A stretch of DNA of 64,000 bases from JBCDJG01 sp038748065 (GTDB taxonomy: Bacteria; Pseudomonadota; Gammaproteobacteria; Pseudomonadales; Halieaceae). The notes below the pieces were generated by a model. The model saw only the letters and a list, made by a program, of their open reading frames with translations, searched no databases and was not told the DNA's origin. Location of the stretch: positions 62,001-126,000 of the forward strand of contig JBCDJG010000003.1 of assembly GCA_038748065.1 (NCBI GenBank), given 5' to 3'. A program made the translations under genes and the position numbers. This document shows, piece after piece, positions 40,776-49,647 of the stretch (position 1 is its first letter; the number at the start of each line of letters is the position of its first letter).

Positions 40776-43061
40776 ATGACAGCACGCGCGCTATCGGTTT
40801 TTCCGGCGGCTATCCTTGTTTCACTATTTTTCGTATCGACGAGTCTTCTCGCGCAGGCTGCAGGGCCCATGCCCGAGACAATGACCCGCTGGGATGTTCA
40901 GGATAATCGGCCCGGCACTCTGGATTCCGGTGCCATACTTGATGTGCCGCGAGCCTTTGATGGCTTCGCACTCCTCCATGTGCAGGTTGACGAGGGCGCA
41001 TCCGGCGCTGTGCTGGTTCGTGAGCTGAATCTCAGCTTTGACGGTGTCGATACCTGGGACGCCCTGCATCCGGCCGTAGTCGACGGCGTTGTCGTATCAC
41101 GATCTATCCGTATCGCCAGGGACGGTAGTTATGCGCGCTACCTGGACAGTTTCACCAATTTTGCTGACGAGCCGCTGAAGCTCTCAGTGTCCTTCGGCGG
41201 TAGCATCACGCGGCGGGCGGATGCCATGTTGGCTTTCGTCGACGCCACACCCGCCTGCACGGAGGCCAGCAGCGCTGGCGGCTATTTTCTGGCGGGCGCG
41301 AACACCGATGAGGGCCAACCCGGAACCGTTTCGGCCCTTGTCTATGGCGAACCGCAGCTGGCGGCTGAGCGTTTCAAGCTCGGCAACCCGCGTAACGCGC
41401 CCTTTGAGCAGGATGCCGAGCCCGGTGCGGCTGGTTACGTGTCCGTGGTTACGGACATGACCCTGGCGCCCGGTGAAAGCCGCTCTTTGATGTTTTTCGT
41501 GGTCAACCAGATCGGCCTGGCAGCGGACGATGCGCTACAGACGACGACGTGCGCGACAGCGACGGCGCTGCTGGCGCAACCCGATGCCACGGGGCTCACC
41601 GCTCTACAGCGGCAGGGCATCCAGAACTGGCGGCTGCCAGCGGCGGCGCAGACGATCACGCGACCCGACCTGCAGCAGGCGTCCCTCACGGACTTGCGCA
41701 ACTGGTTTACAGACGGATCGGCGACGCCTGAAGATCTTGTGGCAGCCTACCTTGAGCGCATCGCCTTTTACGATCGCCAGGGGCTTGCACTCAATGCGCT
41801 GATTTCCATTAACCCGGATGTGTATGCCAAGGCACGGGCCTATGCAGAGGATACGCCCGTCGAAGGAGCGCCGCTCTGGGGTCTTCCCTATATCGCCAAG
41901 GACAACATCGATATAGCCGGATACCCCACCAGTATTGGTGTTAAAGCCCTGGCAAACAGTCAGGCGGTGGAGGATGCGCCGGTGATTGCGGTGCTGGAGG
42001 AGGCTGGAGCCTTTTTCCTGGCGAAGTCGAATATGGACGATTTCGCCATGGGCGGTTTTGCTGCCAGCAGCCTCGCGGGCAAAACTGTCAATATGTTTTC
42101 CACCTTACACAATCCAAGCGGCAGCAGTGGCGGCAGCGGCGTGGCAACCTCAGTCGGCATGGGCGCGTTCAGCCTCGGTACCGATACCTGTCGTTCGCTG
42201 TCTAACCCGGCGTCCTATCTGGCGCTGGCCACCATGCGGCCGACCCGTGAAGCAGTAGACATCAGCGGCATCGCGCCGCTGTGGCCAATGCAGGATGTGG
42301 TAGGCCCGCTCACGCGCACCGTAGATGACCTGGACCTGGTGCTACAGGCAATGGGTATCTATGAGCACGGCCAGGATTCCCCCGGCGTCGAGGCGGGCCC
42401 CGCACTCACCCGCCTGGGCGTGGCTCGGCAGCGTTTTATCGGCCTTTCGGGTGAAACGGACGTGGCGGCGGCCATGGAGCCAGTGCTCGATAAACTGCGA
42501 GCAGCGGGCTTTGAGCTTGTCGATGTAGAGATTCCCGATCTCGATACGCTGTTTGAGCCCTCGTCCTCGAACCACGACGGCATCTTCAAGCGCGCCATCG
42601 ACGAGTTCCTGGCCACGCGAACGAGCGAGCCCAACAGCCTCGAAGAGGTATATGCCACCGGCCAATTCATTGCCCGCTCTGAGGCCTGGCTGGCGAGGGA
42701 AATCGCAGCCGACTACGCCACTGATGAGTTGCTCGAATCGATTGCAGCCGGGCGCGCCGAGCTGCGGGCCGGCATCGTAGCGGCAATGGACGCAGCTGAT
42801 GTCAGTGCGCTGGTATTTCCGGCAGCGCATTCACAGCCTGACCCCCTGGAGTCCAGGCGCTGGGCGCCGGGCACCTGCAAACTGAGTGCTCAGTCCGGCC
42901 TGCCACAGGTCACCGTACCGGTGACGCTACTTAATGAGCGCTGGCCCCTGGGCCTCTCATTGATGGGCAAGCCCTACGCCGAGCCGGTGCTCATTGCTAT
43001 TGCGCGCACCATCGAGGATCTTGGCGATGTTCGAGCAAGGGCGCCGTACCTGACGAGGTAG
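40776..43061 (+). CDS. Secreted amidase-signature protein with N-terminal beta domain
   Basis: A 761-residue protein. Signal peptide LSVFPAAILVSLFFVSTSLL (cleavage near LAQA). Residues ~35-275 are a beta-rich domain I do not recognise. From ~300 it is an amidase-signature enzyme with the full Ser-cisSer-Lys triad: K375 (YIAKDNID), S450 (PSGSSGGSG) and S474 (GTDTCRSLSNPAS), the last two 24 residues apart as in FAAH. The usual TGGS is TCRS. Such enzymes hydrolyse amides; the substrate is unknown. It follows DUF1552 by 65 bases, so it may belong to the CBM2 operon or to the neighbouring nitrogen cluster. Confidence 0.85.
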   Translation: MTARALSVFPAAILVSLFFVSTSLLAQAAGPMPETMTRWDVQDNRPGTLDSGAILDVPRAFDGFALLHVQVDEGASGAVLVRELNLSFDGVDTWDALHPAVVDGVVVSRSIRIARDGSYARYLDSFTNFADEPLKLSVSFGGSITRRADAMLAFVDATPACTEASSAGGYFLAGANTDEGQPGTVSALVYGEPQLAAERFKLGNPRNAPFEQDAEPGAAGYVSVVTDMTLAPGESRSLMFFVVNQIGLAADDALQTTTCATATALLAQPDATGLTALQRQGIQNWRLPAAAQTITRPDLQQASLTDLRNWFTDGSATPEDLVAAYLERIAFYDRQGLALNALISINPDVYAKARAYAEDTPVEGAPLWGLPYIAKDNIDIAGYPTSIGVKALANSQAVEDAPVIAVLEEAGAFFLAKSNMDDFAMGGFAASSLAGKTVNMFSTLHNPSGSSGGSGVATSVGMGAFSLGTDTCRSLSNPASYLALATMRPTREAVDISGIAPLWPMQDVVGPLTRTVDDLDLVLQAMGIYEHGQDSPGVEAGPALTRLGVARQRFIGLSGETDVAAAMEPVLDKLRAAGFELVDVEIPDLDTLFEPSSSNHDGIFKRAIDEFLATRTSEPNSLEEVYATGQFIARSEAWLAREIAADYATDELLESIAAGRAELRAGIVAAMDAADVSALVFPAAHSQPDPLESRRWAPGTCKLSAQSGLPQVTVPVTLLNERWPLGLSLMGKPYAEPVLIAIARTIEDLGDVRARAPYLTR

Positions 43062-43104
43062 CCTGCTACCCGTGCGACGCGGTCAGGTCGGCGCCTGGTC
43101 AGGC

Positions 43105-44490
43105 TCAGTCCAGTTCGGCCGTCACAGCGTCTATCGATGCACGCAGGATAGCGACCGTGTCGTCAGTGTTGCGCCGGCTGAACACCAGCGGCGGTGACAG
43201 CACCGACAGGTGTGGGCCTACCGGGCGCACGATGAGCCCGCGGTCGCGACAGTGTCGGAAGACGCGGCCGGCGATGTCCTGCGCGCCGTCGAAAGGCGTC
43301 CTGGCCTCTTTGTCCTGCACGTATTCAATACCCACCATGTAATGGCTGCCGCGCACGTCACCGACAATCGGCAGGTCTGCAAGTGCACCAAGCGAGTCGC
43401 GAAAGTAGGGCCCATTCTCGCGCACATGGCCACAAATATCCTCGCGCTCCATAATCTCGATGTTCTTGAGCGCCGCTGCGCAGGCGACGGGATGGCCGCT
43501 GTAGGTGAAGCCCATGGATAATACGCCGCCTTCGCACTGGGGCTTGCTGATCACGTCGTGGATTCGCGAGGAGAGTAGGGTGGCGCCCAGTGGTATGTAG
43601 CCGGAGCTGATGCCCTTGGCGGAAACGATGATGTCCGGCTGGCAATCAAAGACGGCCTCCGACGCGAACCAGTGCCCGAGGCGACCAAAGCCGGTGACAA
43701 CCTCGTCGGCGATGTACAGTACATCGTAGGCGCGGCAAACCGCCTGCATGCGCGCGTGATAGCCACGCGGTGCGACCAGCACCCCACCGGCGCCCATGAT
43801 CGGCTCGGCGATGAAGGCGGCCACCGTGTCTGGGCCGAGCTGCAGGATACGATTCTCCAGCTCGTTGGCGAGGAAGGCGGTATAGCCGTCCTCATCCAGC
43901 AGCTCGGCACCGGCCGGTCGACGATAGAGGTTCGCCGCCGAGACGTGTTGTATCCAGTCATCCGCTATCCGATCAAAGGATTGCTTGGACGCGTGAATGC
44001 CCGTGAGGTTGGCGGCGACATAGGTGGCGCCGTGGTAAGCATCCAGCCGCGAGATGATTTTTTTCTTGTTCGGCTGGCCGCGCAGGTTGTTGTAGTAGTG
44101 CACCAGTCGAATGGCGGCATCATTCGCGGTGGAGCCGCCGCAGCTGTAGAACACGTGGTTCAGGTCGCCCGGGGCCAGCTCAGCGAGTTTTGCGGCAAGC
44201 CGCGCGGCGGGTTCATTGGTGCTGTGGCCGAAGGGGTTGTAGTACTGCATCGACATCACCTGGTCGGCGATAGCCTCGGCCATTTCTTCCCGGCCGTGGC
44301 CGATATTCACGCACCACAGGCCGCCGATGCCATCGAGCATGCGCCTGCCCTGGGCGTCGGTGACGTAAACACCGTCTGCGGCGCTGAAGATCTGGCTGCC
44401 TTCTTCCTTGAAGATGCTGTAGTCAGTGTAGGGATGGATGAAGTGATCCCTGTCCATGCGCCACAGCGCCTCAGATTCGGCCTGGTTCAT
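43105..44490 (-). CDS. Class III (omega-type) PLP aminotransferase
   Basis: I use ATG 44490 with GAGATCGAG upstream; the frame runs on to a GTG at 44526. The ~461 residues have the class III pattern: GGLWCVNIGHGREEMAEAI near 55-75, HVFYSCGGSTANDAAIRL near 112-130, AYHGATY near 152, FIAEPIMGAGGVLVAP near 225-240, IADEVVTGFGRLG near 260-272, and the Schiff-base Lys in SAKGISSGYIPLGA near 292. Such enzymes transaminate amines or omega-amino acids (beta-alanine, putrescine, taurine) to pyruvate or 2-oxoglutarate. The divergent sodium symporter may bring in the amine; the substrate is not determined. Confidence 0.92.
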   Translation of the reverse strand: MNQAESEALWRMDRDHFIHPYTDYSIFKEEGSQIFSAADGVYVTDAQGRRMLDGIGGLWCVNIGHGREEMAEAIADQVMSMQYYNPFGHSTNEPAARLAAKLAELAPGDLNHVFYSCGGSTANDAAIRLVHYYNNLRGQPNKKKIISRLDAYHGATYVAANLTGIHASKQSFDRIADDWIQHVSAANLYRRPAGAELLDEDGYTAFLANELENRILQLGPDTVAAFIAEPIMGAGGVLVAPRGYHARMQAVCRAYDVLYIADEVVTGFGRLGHWFASEAVFDCQPDIIVSAKGISSGYIPLGATLLSSRIHDVISKPQCEGGVLSMGFTYSGHPVACAAALKNIEIMEREDICGHVRENGPYFRDSLGALADLPIVGDVRGSHYMVGIEYVQDKEARTPFDGAQDIAGRVFRHCRDRGLIVRPVGPHLSVLSPPLVFSRRNTDDTVAILRASIDAVTAELD

Positions 44491-44706
44491 CACTCGATCT
44501 CGAACAGTCTGAAGGGGCTTCAACACTATCTGCGATGCTGGAAGGCATCAAAGGATATAAATTCAGGCGAGCGATTGATTCTGCTCATAGATTCGGCCCT
44601 GGCCCCCATGAGCGCAATTAATCTGGTCAGCAAGTATATTTCGCTTGTCCGCGATTCCGGCGCAATCTTATATTGGAGACACCGGTAGCCGCACGCCGAG
44701 AGTCGC

Positions 44707-46155
44707 TTGCAAGACGTTTACGCCATCACCCTCATCGGGTTTTTCATTTTCATGTTCGGGGTTGCCCTGTGGGCGTCGCGCCGGGTTAACGATGCCGCGG
44801 ACTTTATCGTTGCCGGCCGCGGCCTGTCTCGCACCGTCGTTATGGGCACGCTGATTGCCACCTGGTTCGGTGCGGGTAGCCTGACCGTCTCAGCCAATCT
44901 TGTCGCCGATGAGGGCCTGGTGATCACAGGGCTTGAGCCTTTCGGCGTCGGCTTCTGCTTGATCCTTGCAGGCTGGGTCTACGCGCGCAGGCTGTGGGAA
45001 GCCAAGGTGCTTACCTTGGCGGACCTGATCCGCAATCGCTTTGGCAGCCAGGCAGAGAAGCTCCAGGTGATTTTCAATATCAGCTATTTTGGCTGGATCG
45101 CTGTTCAGCTTCTAGCCATCGGCAATATCTTCGAGATGGTTTTCGGCCTTGATGCGGCCCTGAGTATTGTCATCGTTACCGTGATTCTCACGGTCTATAC
45201 GCTGCTCGGCGGCATGTGGTCGGTGGCCCTGACTGATGTGGTGCAAGTCAGCGTGCTGGTTGTCGGGCTGGTGATGCTGACTGCAAGCGTATTGCTGCAC
45301 GTCGGCGATGGCAGCCTGTGGCCAGGGCTCGAGTTCCTCTTTAGCCAGACGCCGGCGGAGAAGCGCGTGTGGATACCCACCGACACCCTCGCGAACTTCA
45401 ATTACTGGCTGGGTTTGTTCCTGGTGGGCGCCCTGGGCAACCTGGCCTCCCAGGATTTTGTGCAGCGTATTTTCGCCGCACAAAGTGCTGACATCGCGGC
45501 TTCGTCCTCGGTGTACTCCGGTCTGATCTACATCGTGCTGGCGATGCTGCCGGTTTTTCTCGGCCTGGCCGGGCCGCTGCTGCTGCCAGCGGACCAGCTG
45601 GATTCGGTGGTTACCGCGCTGACACAGCAGTTCCTGTCGCCGCTGATGTCGGTCATTCTTATCCTGACGCTGACCGCGGCGATTACCTCCACCGTGGACA
45701 GTGCCTTGCTCGGCCCGGCCAGCACCTTCGCCCAGAACTTCCTGCGCTACCGTTTTGGTGATCGGGTCAGCACGCTGACACTGACCCGCTACTGCGTGGT
45801 GGGGGTAGCGGCCTGCAGCGCGGGTCTGGCCTTGAGCGGTACGGCTGCGATCGATCTGCTGCAAAGTTCTTACACATTGGGCATACCGCCACTGGTGATC
45901 CTGACCTTTGCCCTGTACCAGCGAGAGACCTATCCGCAGCCGGCCGTGCTCACCCTGGTGCTCGGGCTGATTATCTGGGGCTATGACATGCTGCGGCTGC
46001 TGCTGCCGGAGACCGTAACAAACCTGTTCACGGAGGAATGGCTGCCGCTGCCGCTGACCATTCTGCTGGTCAGCCTGTTCGCCTATGTGGTGAGTCATGC
46101 CTATTACAGCCGCCGTCAGCAACCCTTTGTGGCGGCGCCTACGGAATCGTCCTGA
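44707..46155 (+). CDS. Sodium:solute symporter family protein
   Basis: A 482-residue polytopic protein with about 13 membrane helices and the SSS pattern: FIVAGRGLSRTVVMGTLIAT near 38-57, GLEPFGVGFCLILAGW, the VTVILTVYTLLGGMWSVALT segment near 156-175 with VVQVSVLVVGL, GALGNLASQDFVQRIFAAQS near 240-260, and LTAAITSTVDSALLGPAS near 320-338 (Ser/Thr sodium site). The family brings in sugars, amino acids, proline, choline or urea with Na+. The start is TTG at 44707. Divergent from the aminotransferase across ~215 bases, so the pair may be co-regulated and the cargo may be an amine. Confidence 0.88.
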   Translation: MQDVYAITLIGFFIFMFGVALWASRRVNDAADFIVAGRGLSRTVVMGTLIATWFGAGSLTVSANLVADEGLVITGLEPFGVGFCLILAGWVYARRLWEAKVLTLADLIRNRFGSQAEKLQVIFNISYFGWIAVQLLAIGNIFEMVFGLDAALSIVIVTVILTVYTLLGGMWSVALTDVVQVSVLVVGLVMLTASVLLHVGDGSLWPGLEFLFSQTPAEKRVWIPTDTLANFNYWLGLFLVGALGNLASQDFVQRIFAAQSADIAASSSVYSGLIYIVLAMLPVFLGLAGPLLLPADQLDSVVTALTQQFLSPLMSVILILTLTAAITSTVDSALLGPASTFAQNFLRYRFGDRVSTLTLTRYCVVGVAACSAGLALSGTAAIDLLQSSYTLGIPPLVILTFALYQRETYPQPAVLTLVLGLIIWGYDMLRLLLPETVTNLFTEEWLPLPLTILLVSLFAYVVSHAYYSRRQQPFVAAPTESS

Positions 46156-46252
46156 AATCGGCATGATTCCCCCGAGGCCTTTGACTTGAGACCTCGAAGG
46201 CTTTTAGTTGAGAGCTTGAACTGCAGCCCGCACTAGCGATCGGCTAGCACTC

Positions 46253-46392
46253 ATGCACGACCTGGGCGATTTCGACGCGACGGCGCCGGCGATGAAGAAC
46301 CGGAGCCGCTGTTTCGCAGCGCTGAAAAGTATCTCAGGGTGTGGGAGAAATCCGAGCGCCGCGCCGCGGAATTGCGGCTGCCCCAGGGCTGA
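46253..46392 (+). pseudogene. Possible frameshifted small gene remnant
   Basis: From ATG 46253 one frame reads MHDLGDFDATAP and then turns to low-quality sequence. A shift of frame within GCGCCGGCGAT makes the remainder read DEEPEPLFRSAEKYLRVWEK and SERRAAELRLPQG to a TGA at 46390-46392, an ordinary-looking charged helix. Neither single frame is convincing. It may be a degraded gene or a sequencing indel, and no family is recognised. Confidence 0.3.
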
Positions 46393-46410
46393 GCGCGTCC
46401 ACGTAGATGC

Positions 46411-48510
46411 CTATCTGAGCTGCTGGTAGGCGTCCCGCGCCTTTTGAATACGCGCAAGAATGGCTGGCCGCTGCTTCAGGTAGGCCTGCTCGAGGCCCTC
46501 GAGCTGCCAGTATTCCAGCTCGCGCTGGACCTCCACCGTATGTGACTCGAGCGCATCGAGCGCACGGTAAACCTCAACCAGTGCATCGTCCACCTTGTCG
46601 GTGCAGCCGCCGGGCTCGCCCCCGGGGCGCAGGTACACGGGCGCGCTATGAGACAGCCTGCCACTGCCCTCGGCGCGCAGGGCGAGCCAGCCGCTCCGGC
46701 CCGCCGGCAGTGCGGCCTTGAGGGTTAAGGCACCCGACGCATCCTGTGCCACCTCGGCGCTCGCGACCGGCTCACCGCAGTGCACCAGCGTGATGGATTC
46801 CAGCGCACCCAGATCCGGATTCATGCGCGCTTCGCCTTCGATCTTCAAGGTGCCGCCAGCCGACAGGTCAAGCACTGAGCCCATCTGTGCACCGTTGACG
46901 GAAAATTGCAGTAGCGGTCCGTTGGTGACGAAGGTGTGGCCTGCCCTGAGCCCGTCGATCCAGGCGCTGGGTGACCAGGCCTGGTCAATCTTGACATAGC
47001 TGCGAACGCCGCCGGGGTGTTCGAAGTAGGGAAAGTCAGAGCCTGCTGCCGGTGCCAACTGGTAACCCAGGTTGAGATAGCGATACCAGAGCTCGGTGCG
47101 CAGCTGCCCGGCCTGCATGATCTCGACGAAGTCGACCAGGCCGAAGGGAACATCCAGCGCCAGCCCGCGGGATGCATAAAACTCTTCCGAGCCGACGTGG
47201 GCATAGCCGGTAGAGGCGCCCTGCTTGCGGTAGTGTTGCAGTGCGTAGTCGTAGAGGAAGTAATCACCGCTGCCCGCGTAGGGCTGGTCGATATCCAGCG
47301 AGATGGTGTGGCCGCGTACGGCGGTTCGCGGAGACTCAATACCTGGAATCAGAGCATGGCTGCCGCGGGCGTGGCTACCCTCTCTGCCAAAGGCGTACTG
47401 CTCGAAATGGTAGCCCGCGGGGTTGCCGGCTTGCAGTATGCTCGACGCATGCAGATCCTCCGCCGCCATAAAAGCCGCCACGCGCGCGTTATCCTTTGCC
47501 CGGCGCGGCAGGTGGACATGAATATCACCCGAGTACCAGCCACCCGCCGGCTGGTCGGCCCAGCGCGCCAGGGATACTGTCGTCGTCAGGGTCTCGCCGG
47601 CTTTGATCTCGAGGGTTTTGTGTAAGCGCTTGAACTCTGGCCCGCGACTTGCGACGAGGGTGTAGGTGCCAGCGGGCAGTGACTGCGCATAGCGGCCGTC
47701 GGCGTAAAACACCCAGCGGCTCTCCATGGGCCAGGGTTCCCAGTCGCGCAGCGGCGTGTCCCTGACTTCGTGCTCGTAGTGATGAACGAGCAGCGCATCG
47801 GAGGAGGCCGCTACCGCGCGGCCACTGGCGTCGTACAGGCCAAAGCGCGCCGCCATGGGCTCACCGCTGGCAGCATCTTTGATGTCGAGCACCAGATTGC
47901 CGCTGGCTTGCGCTTCCTGTGCAACGTCGCCACGGCTTATGCTCAGGCCACACAGGGTGAGCACGGCGGATTCATCGCTAATCGCCGGATTCATCGTAGC
48001 CGCGGTGGTCAGCGCGATGTCGGTGCCGGCCATGCCGCGATCAGCGAAGCGCGCTCGGTCCAGTTGCAGGTTTAAGCGCTGCAGGCTGCCATCTTCCGCC
48101 GGTGTGATGAGCTGCTCGCTGGGAGCGCCGCTGCCGGCGTTGCCATCGAAGGCAAGGAGCAGGGTCTGCCTCGCATCCACCGCCAGGGTCAACGCCAGGC
48201 TGACGCTGCTATCAATGTCGAAGGCGAAGGCTGCATCGACATCGAGGGCGATGAAGTTGGCCCTCAGGCACTTGCGACCCTCAATCTCGACCGCGCTTGG
48301 AGGCTCTCTGTCGAAAAACGCAAACAGCCCGAAGGAATCGGGGTAGCCGGCGGTCAGCGTGCGGCTGATGTGTTCCGCCTGCCAATCGAGGTGCTCAATG
48401 CCGCGCGGATTAGTGCCGTAGTTCTGAAGGCCGTGCGCGTGGCTGGCATCAACCGAACTGAGAAAAAGCAGCGACGCGATCAGAGCATGCCAACAGGGCC
48501 TCCGCCTCAC
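46411..48510 (-). CDS. CehA/McbA-family metallohydrolase (PHP-like), secreted
   Basis: About 699 residues. I use GTG 48510, which overlaps the deiminase stop by 4 bases and starts a signal peptide (CWHALIASLLFLSSVDASHA); ATG 48537 is also in frame. The N-terminal half is beta-rich, with a carboxypeptidase-regulatory-like strand set (PAGTYTLVASRGPEFKRLHK). From ~350 comes the metallohydrolase: GWYSGDIHVHLPRRA (HxH), PGIESPRTA, STGYAHVGSEEFY, LAPAAGSDFPYFEHPGG (Asp/His ligands) and RAGHTFVTNGPLL. CehA/McbA enzymes include carbaryl hydrolases; the natural substrate is unknown. A C-terminal helical tail follows. Part of the nitrogen-compound cluster. Confidence 0.8.
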   Translation of the reverse strand: MRRRPCWHALIASLLFLSSVDASHAHGLQNYGTNPRGIEHLDWQAEHISRTLTAGYPDSFGLFAFFDREPPSAVEIEGRKCLRANFIALDVDAAFAFDIDSSVSLALTLAVDARQTLLLAFDGNAGSGAPSEQLITPAEDGSLQRLNLQLDRARFADRGMAGTDIALTTAATMNPAISDESAVLTLCGLSISRGDVAQEAQASGNLVLDIKDAASGEPMAARFGLYDASGRAVAASSDALLVHHYEHEVRDTPLRDWEPWPMESRWVFYADGRYAQSLPAGTYTLVASRGPEFKRLHKTLEIKAGETLTTTVSLARWADQPAGGWYSGDIHVHLPRRAKDNARVAAFMAAEDLHASSILQAGNPAGYHFEQYAFGREGSHARGSHALIPGIESPRTAVRGHTISLDIDQPYAGSGDYFLYDYALQHYRKQGASTGYAHVGSEEFYASRGLALDVPFGLVDFVEIMQAGQLRTELWYRYLNLGYQLAPAAGSDFPYFEHPGGVRSYVKIDQAWSPSAWIDGLRAGHTFVTNGPLLQFSVNGAQMGSVLDLSAGGTLKIEGEARMNPDLGALESITLVHCGEPVASAEVAQDASGALTLKAALPAGRSGWLALRAEGSGRLSHSAPVYLRPGGEPGGCTDKVDDALVEVYRALDALESHTVEVQRELEYWQLEGLEQAYLKQRPAILARIQKARDAYQQLR

Positions 48511-49538
48511 AGGGCCGGCTGTTGCTGGGTGATGCAATGAATGCCGCCGCCGCCCACGGCGATGCCGCTGATGTCGAGCTGTACGATTTCGCGCTCGGGA
48601 TACACCCGGGCATAGACCTGTCGCGCGCGCTCGTCAGCGTCTATGCCATAGCTCGGCAGGATGACCGCACCGTTGGCAATGTAGCTGTTCACGTACGACA
48701 GGCAGTAACGGCAGCCGATTTCTTCTGTGCCATAGCCATCTTCGATCAGGATGACGTCCAGCGCTTGCCCGCTGGCATCGGTAGAGGCTTCGAGCACCTC
48801 GCGGTTGCGCTGCAGGTTGTCGTAGTAGGGGTGCCGGGTATCGAAGCTGGTTTCCATGACCACCACGCCCGGTTTGACGAACTGGGCGATGCCATCCACG
48901 TGGCCGTCGGTTTCTTTCTCGTCGGGGTTGCCCGGCAGCCAGATGACCTTGCTGCCGCCGAGGGTGCGTTTCAGTTCTGCCTCGACTTCTGCGCGAGACC
49001 AGCCTGGGTTACGGTTGGTGTGCAGAAAGCAGGACTCAGTGGTAATGATGGTGCCCTGGCCGTCGACGGTAATGCCGCCGCCTTCGCCGGTAAGCTCGGA
49101 GCGAAATACGCGGGCGCCCGCTGATTCCAGGATGAATTCGCCGACTTTGGCATCGGCGTCGAAGGGCGTGTACTTATTGCCCCAGGCGTTGAAGCGCCAG
49201 CTGCTACCGGCGAGCTCCCCCGCGGCATTGATCAAAAAGTTGGGGCCTGCATCCCGCGCCCAGGAGTCGTCAATATCGCAGACCACGAGCGTGACCGCCT
49301 CGCTCAATAGCTTCTTGGCAGTGCTCTCGTGTGCCGGGCTCACCAGCATGCTGACGGGTTCAAAGTCTGCGATCGCATTGGCCACGTTGGCATAGGCCTG
49401 CTGGGTTTTACCCAGGTCGTCCCACATGGCGAGGCGCGCAGGCCACATCATCCAGCAGCGCTCGTGTGGCGCCCACTCCGCTGGCATGTAAAACCCGTCT
49501 CGAGTTAACTCGTCGTCGCCTGGCGCTTGCGTCGTCAT
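48507..49538 (-). CDS. aguA: Agmatine deiminase family protein
   Basis: I use ATG 49538 with AAAGGA 9 bases upstream; the frame is open to 49610 without signals. About 343 residues of the GME-fold guanidine-modifying family: MPAEWAPHERCWMMWP near the start, DIDDSWARDAGPNFL (Asp/Arg contacts), LTGEGGGITVDGQGTII, ETDGHVDGIAQF (catalytic His) and GGGIHCITQQQP with the catalytic Cys at the C-terminus. AguA converts agmatine to N-carbamoylputrescine and ammonia. The overall fit is good, but peptidyl-arginine-deiminase-like relatives cannot be excluded. Divergent from a LysR regulator across a palindrome, which suggests control by that protein. Confidence 0.82.
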   Translation of the reverse strand: MTTQAPGDDELTRDGFYMPAEWAPHERCWMMWPARLAMWDDLGKTQQAYANVANAIADFEPVSMLVSPAHESTAKKLLSEAVTLVVCDIDDSWARDAGPNFLINAAGELAGSSWRFNAWGNKYTPFDADAKVGEFILESAGARVFRSELTGEGGGITVDGQGTIITTESCFLHTNRNPGWSRAEVEAELKRTLGGSKVIWLPGNPDEKETDGHVDGIAQFVKPGVVVMETSFDTRHPYYDNLQRNREVLEASTDASGQALDVILIEDGYGTEEIGCRYCLSYVNSYIANGAVILPSYGIDADERARQVYARVYPEREIVQLDISGIAVGGGGIHCITQQQPAL

Positions 49539-49575
49539 GGCTGTGTCCTTTATCGCTAGTGCTTGCGGGGTTTTA

Positions 49576-49633
49576 TGATGCGTAGAATAATCTTGCGGGG
49601 ATATCCCCACAAACGACCATTTGTGATGCGTAG
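49576..49633. promoter_or_regulatory. Candidate LysR operator region (palindrome plus direct repeats)
   Basis: Between the divergent deiminase and LysR genes lies a near-perfect 20-base palindrome at 49593-49612, with perfect core GGGGATATCCCC and outer TTG/CAA ends; the T-N11-A-type ends fit LysR sites. It is flanked by two copies of TGATGCGTAG at 49576-49585 and 49624-49633, 48 bases apart. This is a strong structural hint of an operator. Confidence 0.6.
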
Positions 49634-49647
49634 GTCAAAAATTACTA

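Noticed and set aside
46170..46210. Possible terminator hairpin after the sodium symporter (GCCTT and AAGGC arms before TTTT)
   Set aside because: The stem is only five base pairs with a long loop, and a competing GAGG/CCTC pairing exists, so support is too weak.
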